Positions 9,674 to 20,800 of a stretch of 26,606 nucleotides of DNA are shown here, one piece after another (position 1 is the stretch's first letter; each line of letters starts with the position of its first letter). Source of the stretch: Neelides folsomi (taxonomy: Eukaryota; Arthropoda; Collembola; Neelipleona; Neelidae). The notes beneath the pieces were generated by a model. That model was not told where the DNA came from. It searched no databases and was given only the letters and a program-made list of their open reading frames with translations. The position numbers were made by a program, and so were the translations under genes. The DNA lies in contig JAQGBZ010000616.1 in the NCBI GenBank assembly GCA_034687125.1, forward strand, positions 1-26,606, written 5' to 3'.

Positions 9674-10846
9674 AATATTGAGGCACATCTCTGTATTTTA
9701 TTTAATAACCGCACACCGAAACTAAATATTTATATAAAGTATTTAAAATAAATGTAAATTGCTGTTGAAAATGTCCTTTAAACTTTGTTGAAACCTGTTT
9801 GTAAATCTATTTAAACAGTATTTACTCATATAAATAATATGGTTAACTGACTCATAATTACACATAGAACAAAGGCAATTTGATGAATTTGTATAATAGT
9901 TGTAAGAAGACCCCAAAAGTTCCTTTTTATTTAAAATGTACATAATAAAATATACTTTATGAGCGAGGCGAGTCGACCATAGAATAGCGGAAATTGATTT
10001 TATTTTTAGTGTTTGAATAAAAAGTCATGTTTTTTGATATATAAGTATCTATAATGTTATTTTCAATAATGAGCAATTAGGCTAATTCATAAAATAAATT
10101 ACCAATCATCCAAAGTCCTCATTCTTCAATCATTTCATAAGTCATAAAAGGGTATATTACGTAAATTGCCTAATAATAAGATAATTATGTTATAATGTCG
10201 AATAATGTTGAATGAATCATTGCATTGCGATTTGCAATGAACAATTGACAGGCTGGGGAACTGTGAAGCATTGTGCTAAATAACGGGAGTGGGATGGGCG
10301 AAATAGAACTCTCACTTGAACATCCTTTTCCTTTTCACTTCCACACTTCCACTTTTTGAAACATCTGAAAGCACACAGGGCTTTTAGCACAGATTGTCAA
10401 TCTGTGAAATTCTCCCTCTGCATAAGTCCCCATTTAATTATTAAATATAAATATATTTTGTTCCAAGTTCGAGACCACATAGGAAAAAGTGAATAAACTG
10501 GAGAATTCTTTTCCTTTGAACCCTGTGGGATTAGTGCAATTGATTTTGTTTGATATCATCTCCCTACCTTTTTCTCTTCACGTGTGGAAGTATTATTAAT
10601 CAACTCGACCTACTAAATGACAAATTAATCATTGCGTTCTCCCATATTCCCCTTTAATCTTATCTTTCAACCTTCCAATTAATTGAGTACGCACAGACAT
10701 AGTTTTCCCAATCAAACCATTATTTTGTATTAGATTTTACGATAAAATAGAGTCTAGGGATTCAGCCTGATATTTCGACTGGAGAGTTTAATATTATTAG
10801 TGAAATTAGTCAAAATTCTCCACCCATTCCTCGTTCTCGTTTCGTG
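9674..10846. other. Spacer between the sarcomeric gene and the ARF-GEF gene
   Basis: AT-rich with no credible coding frame. It should contain the 3' UTR of the left gene and the promoter/5' UTR of the right one. A pyrimidine-rich block lies at 10320-10360, and a 5-6 bp palindrome (agattgtcaatct) at about 10390-10403. I see no TATA box that I would trust before 10847. The last 50 bases before the ARF-GEF become richer in CG (tcctcgttctcgtttcgtg), as in many housekeeping-type 5' UTRs. Confidence 0.5.
9747..9752 (+). terminator. AATAAA polyadenylation signal, sarcomeric gene
   Basis: AATAAA lies 74 bases after the stop codon at 9673. A second AATAAA is at 10016-10021. No other transcript-end evidence is available. 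Confidence 0.45.
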
Positions 10847-10918
10847 ATGTGTTGTTTGGGTTGGATTCCTCGGGGTGGTCTTTGGTGCGAAATTTACCCA
10901 TGTCTCCTCCGACAATAA
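10847..10918 (+). promoter_or_regulatory. Upstream ORF of 23 codons whose stop overlaps the ARF-GEF start (TAATG)
   Basis: An ATG at 10847 opens a 23-codon frame (starts MCCLGWIPRG) that ends with TAA at 10916-10918. The last A of that stop is the first base of the ATG at 10918. If the mRNA leader covers 10847, ribosomes finishing the uORF would end exactly on the main start. The intermediate ATG at 10900 (frame of the main gene) has a poor context (C at -3). Confidence 0.45.
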
Positions 10919-11823
10919 TGGTCAGTGGGCTTCGGAATACTAAAGAAATGTTCATCATACGAGCGTTAGAGAAGATTCTTAGTGACCGGGAGATAAAAAG
11001 GTCTCATCATGCTCAACTTAAGCGATCATGTGAAGTTGTTCTTGGTAAGTCCGTCTCTGAGCCAATATAATTATCAAATTCTGTATAAATTTTGTGTGAA
11101 TTTCGATATAATTGGTAATTTTATTAACAGAGGACATCAAAACGGCTCTTCAAGAAGGAGAGGAACGAAGTTTAAAGGAAGCTGGAAATGGAAGTTCATC
11201 AGCGTTACCATTGCCAAAATCAGACAATTCGATTCCAGTGGACTCAGAGAAATATTTTGTTCCTTTTGAACTAGCATGTCAGAGTAAAACTCCGAGAATT
11301 GTCGTAACTTCTCTCGACTGTTTACAGGTACGATTAATAGGACTAAAAAATTACAAGCATTGCTTTCTTTTATTGATCTAATGAGTTTTTAATTACAGAA
11401 ATTAATTGCTTATGGACATTTAACTGGAAACTGTGCCGATTCTACAGCACCAAATAAAAAATTAATAGATCGAATTGTTGAAACGCTATGTGGGTGCTTT
11501 ATTGGACCAAACACGGATGAAGGTGTTCAGCTTCAGATCATAAAGGTATTAGGATAAAAAATTCATTCTTTTATTTTATTCTGAAATTCTCATGTGAATT
11601 GAAATTGAATGGTTAAATATTAAAATGCAATCTGTTTTAATAGGCCTTGTTGACTGTCGTAACATCACAGCACGTTGAGATTCATGAAGGCACTGTCCTT
11701 TTAACTGTCCGAACATGTTACAACATATATTTGGCCAGCAAAAATTTAATCAATCAAACGACAGCAAGGGCGACTCTTACTCAGATGCTCAATGTAATTT
11801 TTTCTCGGATGGAAAATCAAAAT
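10918..11823 (+). other. DCB (dimerisation and cyclophilin-binding) domain of the ARF-GEF
   Basis: Exons 1-3 and the first 180 bases of exon 4 encode about 217 residues closely matching the N-terminal DCB domain of BIG proteins. Recognised blocks include the helix with [14 protein letters not shown], then [39 protein letters not shown], and [12 protein letters not shown] to TQMLNVIF. In the family this domain mediates dimerisation and interaction with the HUS domain. Confidence 0.9.
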
Positions 11824-14800
11824 GTGATGAGCAAAGACACCATCAGCCAATCGAGTATCCCGATAAAAGATTCCGGAGAAACAGAGAGTTTGAATGAAGA
11901 AGTTCATCTAGAGAATCATAATAACAATAATAACGAAATAAAGGAATCCCCTCTTGAAAAGAATGAGAAAAAAGACGCAGAAGAAAGTGACTTGAACGAA
12001 TCAATCGATAGTCCTGTTTCGCTAACTGAAGGTCATAAATTAAATGAAAATGGTGTTGAAGAAAGTATCCAGAATGGAGACGAAGAAGGGAAAACTACAT
12101 TAGATGAGATTCCAAACGGAAGTAATGAATCTCCAAGAGGAACTTCACCGGAACGAGATCCAATTGGTCCGAATCCAAAAGAACCCGAAATAATCCTTAG
12201 TCAAGAAAGTCCTAATAGTAATGAAGTCGATAAAGAGAATGAACTGAAAGCAGAAGTTGAAGTTGCTTCTATTGAGAACGTTAATGGTGATAGTAGTTTA
12301 AATCCATTTGAAAATGGCGAAGGTGATGGGCCAGAAATTGGGAATGAAAATGAAGTTAATACAGAAAATGTTGCGGATGAAAAAGAAGACCAGGACAGTG
12401 CTATTGACGTTGAAATTGAATCGGAAAAGGATGTACTGGTAGAAGTCGAAGTTCAACAACCTAGCCCAAGGGAAGTTGCTGAAAACTTGCTAGAAAATAT
12501 AATTGGAAAAATGGGTAAGGATAAAATCTAGTCCATTTATTTATTTTCATTTTAAGTACTATCGGGATGTTCAAATGAAGCGCAAGTCAATTCCTCATAA
12601 TCCCCATAAGGAGTCAGTTAACTAATAGCTGATATACAAATTATATAGATGTTAAATTAAGCAGTTTAAGCAAACAAATGGCTTCTTTTAATAATTTAGC
12701 TTAATTTTTAACAGTCATTTAGCAATTTTACACCTACATTATCGATTTTTATTATTCAAAAGTACATTTGTAGAAGAGGAGAGCGAAATGTTTGAAACAA
12801 GAAGGTAAGGGTTTCGATCATCTATACCTTGGCGGGACATTAGAAATTGTGGGATTAAAGTATAAAGACTTGCGCTTCATTTGAACATCCCGTTACTATT
12901 TAGTACTAAGTACTAAACTAAGTACAATAAATATTATATATGTAACATGTTTTTTAGTTATCAATCATCATATTCATTTTTTACTTTTTGGTACATTTTA
13001 CAAGATTACAAAGAGCAATTTTTATAGTAAAATGAAATGTATATTATAGATGAATCAAGTCAACAAATTGCTCACTCTCCCACTCCTTCGGCGACAGATG
13101 AAGCAGCGATTGGCCAAAATCATATTCACTCATCTCCTAACACCCCTTCACTTACTCGCGTTGCATCACAAGTAAGTTATTATCATTCAATCTTACATTT
13201 AGCAAATAATACTACATAATATAATTTTAAGTACTCGTATATTGGTATTTCTTATTCTAAATATAAAAACAAAATCAAAACTGTCAGAGCTTATACAAAA
13301 AATTATAAATTAAGTTATTTAATAATTAACATGCTTGTGAATACATTAGTTTTATTAGGATAATTGAAGGGGAGCATCGTAAAACAACTCGAGATTGAGT
13401 TTTTAGTTTTTATTATCAAAAAAGCACTGTTAAGAGAATACAATAGCATTTATTACTTCAAACATCCAATATCCCCGAGTAGGGGCTTAAATAATTTTAA
13501 TAAAACAAGCTCTTCAGCTATGCCTAATACTGTTATTAATTATTGCAGTATTTTCGCATAATGATGGATGTAAAGGTGAAATAATTACCAACATTGAATT
13601 TGTAAATTCGTAGATTGCTTGTGCTTAAATGCTAGACTTTCGAAACTCTTTGGTGTTTACATAAAATATTCCCACCAACAAAACAAAATAATGTTTTTTG
13701 ACTTCTAGGAGAGTATGGAGACTACTGGTGACAATGATAATACAACTGCACATTTTGTCCACATTCTACAAAAAGACGCATTTCTTGTATTTCGAGCCCT
13801 TTGTAAATTGTCAATGAAACCCCTTCCTGATGGTGTTCCAGACCCAAAGTATGTAAAGTAATCAAATAAATAATAAAATCATTACATTAAAATAATTTAC
13901 ATTGTAAATATATGTATTTCATAGGTAATATTACTATTTTGTACATTGGATATCTGAAGCATAGCTGTAATTAGGAAGAATCTTATATTGTGACCTCCAA
14001 TTTTACCTTACTTCACAGGTCTCACGAACTTCGTTCGAAAGTCTTGTCACTCCAACTTCTCCTCTCAATTGTTCAAAATGCTGGAGAAGTTTTCAAATCG
14101 AATCCCATCTTCATTACAGCAATTCGTCAATATCTTTGTGTTGCATTGTCAAAGAACGGTGTTTCCTCCGTCCCAGAAGTCTTTCAACTTGCGTTGGCTA
14201 TCTTCCTTGCTCTCCTTTCCAATTTCAAGACTCATTTGAAGATGCAAATTGAAGTTTTCTTCAAGGATATTCTCCTTCCTCTAGTTGAGTCTTCTGGCTC
14301 TTCATTTGAGCACAAATGGCTGGCCGTCCAAGCTCTAACAAGAATATGTGGAGATGCTCAGTGCGTAGTTGATCTATACGTCAACTATGACTGTGACTTG
14401 GCTGCTGCCAACATCTTTGAAAGACTTGTCAACGATTTGAGTAAAATTGGTCAAGGAAGACAAGGGATTGATCCAATCGGGAACAATGCCGTCCAGGAGA
14501 AAGCTATGAGAGTGAAGGGGATTGAAGGGCTAGTTGGAATTCTTCAATGTATGGTGGAATGGAGTCAATCGCTTTATATTAATCCTCAAATTCAGTCGAA
14601 CCTGAGTAATTATTTCATTTTTTGAATTATTCATTCATTAAATTCATTTGCGATAAAACATTTTTTAAAAATTGAAATAATATAAATAAAATTATTAAAT
14701 AAAGGTACAGAAAAAAGTGCTGACGATGATAATGAGTCTAAAAAGAAAGAAACCGAAGATACGGCTGAACAATTTGAAGTGATAAAGCAACAAAAAGACA

Positions 14801-17800
14801 TTTGGGAGCATGGAATCGAATTGTAATAAACTATTAAATAAACTAAATTAAGTTTTTGATTATGTATTATTATTAAAAATATACCTTACTTTATAAATAT
14901 TAAATTCTGACTTATCCATACATACTTCGCAAATGTTTAGTAAAATTATCTTTAACTTAAACAAAAATTTTTTTAGGTTTAATCGAAAACCAAAGAGAGG
15001 CCTGACATTTTTGCACGAAAGGAAACTTTTGGGAGAAACGGCCGAAGAATTAGCTTATTTCTTTTTAACCGACGAGCGTCTAGATAAAACTGTAGTTGGA
15101 GAGTTTTTAGGGGATCCGGACAAGTTTAATAAACAAGTAATAAATAATAATTACATTAATTTAAAAGTGTGTATTAACTTAAATTTGAATTTTCGTTTAG
15201 GTCATGTATAGCTACGTGGATCTGATAGATTTCAAAGAAAAGGATATAGTAACGGGTTTAAGGCTTTTCCTTGAAGGGTTCCGTCTTCCTGGTGAAGCGC
15301 AAAAAATTGATAGACTCATGGAAAAATTTGCAAGCAGATACTGTGAATGCAATCCAAAGTAAAATTTTATTCATACTTTGACATTTACTTTTAATTAAAA
15401 ATATATGCATTAAATTTTTCAGTATGTTTACATATTTTTAATTATTCAATATTTATTTTAATTCCAGTTTGGGGATTTTTGCAAGCGCCGATACGGCTTA
15501 CGTTTTGGCTTATTCAATCATCATGCTCACTACAGATCTGCATAGTCCACAGGCATATACAATTTATTTACATTTACCAATCAAATCCCAAATTCGTCAT
15601 TTATTTAAAGATAAAACATTAATTTTTGCAAAAAATAGGTAAAGCACAAAATGACGAAAGAACAATATATCAAAATGAATCGGGGAATCAACGACAGTCG
15701 CGATTTACCCGAAGAGTACCTCTCCCAAATCTATGATGAAATAGCAGGAAACGAAATTAAAATGAAGGGTTCAGCTAAATTGGGAAAACAATGTAAGCCC
15801 AGCATGCAACTGAATTTTAGTAATTCCAATTAATATTTAAGCAAATTTTAATCAACTTTATAAATATTCAGCAAACCTGGCGAATGATAAAAAACGGAGA
15901 CTGCTATGGAATATGGAATTGGAAGAATTGGCCGTGACTGCTAAGAGTCTGATGGAGTCTGTGAGTCACGCTCAAGCGTCGTTTACTTCGGCAAAACATA
16001 TGGAACATATAAGACCAATGTTTAAAGTGAGTTCTTTACTCAAGCAACGATTTATTACTTTTATCTTATTTTAATAATAATGTAGGCCCTACCTAATAAA
16101 ATTCATTTTTAGCTCGCTTGGACTCCATTTCTTGCTGCATTCAGTGTCGGACTCCAAGATTGTGATGATGCGGAAATATCGTACTTGTGCCTTGATGGAA
16201 TGAGATGTGCCATTCACATCGCATGCATATTCCATATGAAGGTATCTAATGTCACTTGTCCGGTTGTGTGTCATTAAATATTTTATATTACTAGACATTA
16301 CTTGTCATTTTAAACTTGATATATGGTATTGTGTTTCAGTTGGAGAGAGATGCATATGTACAAGCATTAGCAAGGTTTACGCTTTTAACAGCTAGCAATT
16401 GTCCCCTTATTGAAATGAAGAGCAAAAATATTAACACGATTAAAACGCTCATTACTGTCGCACAGACCGAAGGTAATTGGAGCTATACTTTTATATATTT
16501 GAATTGAAGTTATACTTTGTAAGAAAAAGATATTTTACAATTTTATTTCATTCAAAAGGTAATTATCTTGGAAGTTCGTGGCTGGATATTCTTAAATGCA
16601 TTTCACAACTTGAGTTGGCCCAACTCGCGGGTTCTGGTCATAGATCCTCTAGGGATGGTCCCAAAAGTGCATTGACTTGGGCAGCTCTCGCAGGATCTCC
16701 AGTTGATGTGTCTCATGATCCAATGTCCCTCAACCTTAATTTACTTGACCGTAAGCCGACTAAAGTTATTTGTTATTTGTACTGTAAATATTAATGTATA
16801 AATTTTGTATTAATATATAGCGAGTGTGAAAGAATCGATCGGAGAAGCGAGCTCTCAAAGCGTCGTTGTTGCAGTTGATAGGATATTCACTGGATCTACG
16901 AGACTTGATGGAGATGCCATTGTTGATTTCGTGAAAGCCCTGTGCCATGTAATTTCTACTAAAATATTAATGATTAAAAGTAAAAGGTCTGGTTTATGTC
17001 ATGTCTGGTAAATTAACTTCTCTCTGATTTCAAGGTTTCACTAGACGAGCTCGCTCATCAACATCATCCTAGAATGTTCAGTTTGCAGAAAATAGTAGAA
17101 ATATCATACTACAACATGGGTCGTATTCGTCTACAATGGTCAAGGATTTGGGAGGTAATTACAATACAATAATACAATAAATGTATTAAATGTTAGATTC
17201 TTCTTATTATTATTTTCCTTTATGTGCCAACGATTTGACATTGTATTATACGAGCTGACTGCAATTAAGTAGTAATTATATTACAAATATTTGTTTACAT
17301 TTTAATCCTAGGTCCTCGGGGAACATTTTAATCGAGTTGGATGCTCAGCTAATGAGGAAGTTGCCTTTTTCGCCATTGACTCGCTCAGGCAACTTTCGAT
17401 GAAGTTTATTGAAAAAGGAGAATTTGCCAATTTCCGATTTCAAAAAGACTTTTTACGTCCGTTTGAACATATCATGAAAAAAAATCAGTGAGTTGGAATT
17501 CTTTATCTTTCATTTCAATAACATTATATAATTTCAATCGCATCAACGTTATCAACTCAATGCGTTGAAACTTGAGATACAAAAAACTGAATGTGAAACA
17601 TGAAGTCCTCTTATCTTAATTATGTCTTCTGTTTGATTGAATATTTTCTTCGTTATATTTTTGCCCATGAGTGTTCGAGCGGCTCGGCTTTATCCACTTT
17701 GCCCTTCGAGCGATTATCATACAAATATTTCTACTTAATGCTTCATCACAAAATAAACAATATCGATATACCTATTCATTAAATATTATTTTTAAAACTT

Positions 17801-20800
17801 ATTAGGGTATTTTGTATTATCTTATATCAGAAGCTTCTTTTTCTAGAAAGGGTTATTATTTATCATATAACACTGATTCTAAATAGAAAACCATTTATCC
17901 CTTTAATCTCCATCCCTTGTATTATTCCCGAGTATAGATATGCCATATATAAATACATAAATATGTAGTATGGTACATGTACATGTAAGATATTCTAAAC
18001 CAAGGAATTAGTTCTCCCATATGAAATAACTCTTCATGGCTTTTCATGACTTCCCCCTCTGATACATAACATAAAACTGGGAAGCATTTATTGCTTTACC
18101 TATGGAATTATGAGAATGTGTAGACCTTTCACTCAATATTTTGCCAAGGCTGAGGGTTTATACAAAACTTACAAAACAACCATTCCACTTAATATTTCGA
18201 GTCACAACCTTTAAGGCTTGGGGGGACTTAAATATTATTTTTACATTGTTAATTCCTGCATTCCTTTGAAGTAGTTAACCCCAACACATCCTTCCATACA
18301 CCATTAGAAATAAACCCTTTGAAACAGATTCCTGGGAATGTCAATAAGGTAGTTACAAATAGTATGCACCATGTACGAACGAATACGACTAATTTTAAGA
18401 CTCAACTTATTTTATTTATCACAATCCGGATTAATGTTTTCCAATTTTTGCTGATTTTACATGATGTTGATTTTATAAACATTAAAATGTTTCTAAATGA
18501 TGACGAATTGAATTGATAATTATGCATAAGATGAAATTACTTCTAGGGGTAGTGGCTTATTCAGCTTTATTTACAGGTCGCCAGGAATTCGAGATATGGT
18601 TGTAAGATGCATTGCTCAAAAAGTGAACTCTCAATCTTCGAAGATACGATCGGGATGGAAAAATATTTTTAGCGTATTTCATCTTGCTGCTTCTGATTGC
18701 GACGAGAGCATTGTAGACCTCGCCTTCCAAACAACTAAGAAAATTATTGGTACAATAGACATTTATACATAAAAATGTAAATGGCCAGCCGATGAAATTG
18801 TTCTATGTATCCCGTGTACTATCTGTATAATGTATAATTAATTTATGGAGCCATTTTTCTAATGCTCCCATCTCTTTTTTATAGGAGAGTTGTACGAGAA
18901 GAGTTTGGTCATACTTGTGGATTCATTCCAAGATGCTGTTAAATGCTTATCGGAGTTCGCCTGCAATGTTGCGTTCCCTGACATTAGCATGGAAGCCATT
19001 CGCTTAATTCGAAATTGTGCCAAATATGTTCATGAACGACCCCATGTAATTGAATATTTATCAAATCATTCATATTTGTTACAATTTGTATTTTATGAGT
19101 TCATAAATATTATTTAATTCCTTTTTATGAAACAGCAACTTATTGAGCACAGTATGGACGAAATCACTGTGGCTGAAAACGATAGGATTTGGGTCCGTGG
19201 ATGGTTTCCAATTCTCTTCGAACTATCTTGTATTGTGAATAGATGCAAGTTGGATGTTCGAACAAGAGCCCTGACAGTAAAAAAAAAGCTTTATGATATA
19301 TGTATCTTAATGATCCTACTAAAATCCTAAATTGTTTTCTATATTTAAGGTAATGTTTGAAATCATAAAAACTTACGGAGACTCATTCCAAGCTCACTGG
19401 TGGAAAGATTTGTTTCAAATTCTTTTTAGAATATTTGATAACATGAAACTTCCCGAGCAGCATCATGAGGTTTGAATACGAATGTCCATGCATACATGAG
19501 ACATTAGCATTTACAATCATTATCTTTAATGGTTAACTTTAAACGTAACACAATACAAATAATTAATATTCTCTCTAATCTTAGAAAGCGGAATGGATGA
19601 CTACAACTTGTAATCACGCTCTTTTTGCTATTGTCGACGTGTTTACACAATACTATGAAGTCCTAGGGCCTCTTCTCATGGATGATTTATTTACTCAGCT
19701 TCAGTGGTGTGTTCAACAAGGTTGTCAAATTAATTTTTTTATCAATATTTAAATTCATAACCCCCAATACATTCCTGATTCGCTTGCACTCTCTTAATAC
19801 CAATAGTAGAGATGTATGGGATGTTATCTTTTATTGATATAATGTTATACAATGTAGAACATGAACAGCTCGCCCGGTCAGGAACACATTGTTTCGAGCA
19901 TTTGGTGATATCAAGCGGGCTCAAGTTTTCTGAATCTGCATGGTTCTCAACTTGTAATTTCCTCAAAACAATTTTTAAATCAACAGAGCCTAAAATTCTC
20001 CTTACTTGGAAGGAAAATGAGCCGGTAAGGAACTTATGATATGCGATATGTAATCATTCTTAAATACAAACATTCCAGTAAATTCATATAATAGGAATAA
20101 TATTAAGCTTAATCTGCTATTACCTAACTCATCAAAATTGTATGATTAATCGGACTATGCATTCATAGGAGGATGAAAAGCTATTTTCGCTTCTTACCAT
20201 CAAATGCATTGTTCAAATTGAACTTATTCAAACCGTCGATAATATCGTTTTCTTCCCAGCCACTTCAAAGAAAGAAGATGCGGAGAATTTGGCTTTAGCT
20301 AAGGTATAAATCAAATATATTATTTACGTACACTTCTCATTTCATTGTGTTTTTTGAATGAATTAAATAACATGAAATTATAGTGCGATTTGAGTGATAA
20401 ATCAAGAGAAGGGGAGAAAATGAAAGAGGACCAAGGAATGTATCCTTTCTTAAACTCGGAGCATCTATTCATTCTTTTAGACTGCTTAGCAGGATCTCAT
20501 CATTTTGCTAAACTATTTAACATGGACAACGACCAAGTGAGTATTGCTTATCAAATATCATTAATTTCTATTAATACCTAATACCATCGCAGACTTACAA
20601 TAAGCATTAACTTCAATGTATTTACTAAGTACACATTTATGTATGTTGTATAAATAGTATAGTACAGGGCGTTTCACTCCGATATTTCCCTCGGCGAAGC
20701 TAAATATCTCTAGTTGTTCAACGTATGATTTTCTTATAAATTGTATATGATGGGGAATATAATTAAATGGTTTGCAGCAAATTATCGGGCGTAATGGTTT

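Noticed and set aside
10312..10325. The word ttgaacatcc, shared with the end of the 12562-12893 MITE
   Set aside because: Only about ten bases match and no partner end is found nearby, so chance or a very old fragment.
10240..10420. Possible inverted repeat around attgaca...tgtgctaaa in the intergenic spacer
   Set aside because: The arms match only in short interrupted words, and no flanking duplication is visible.
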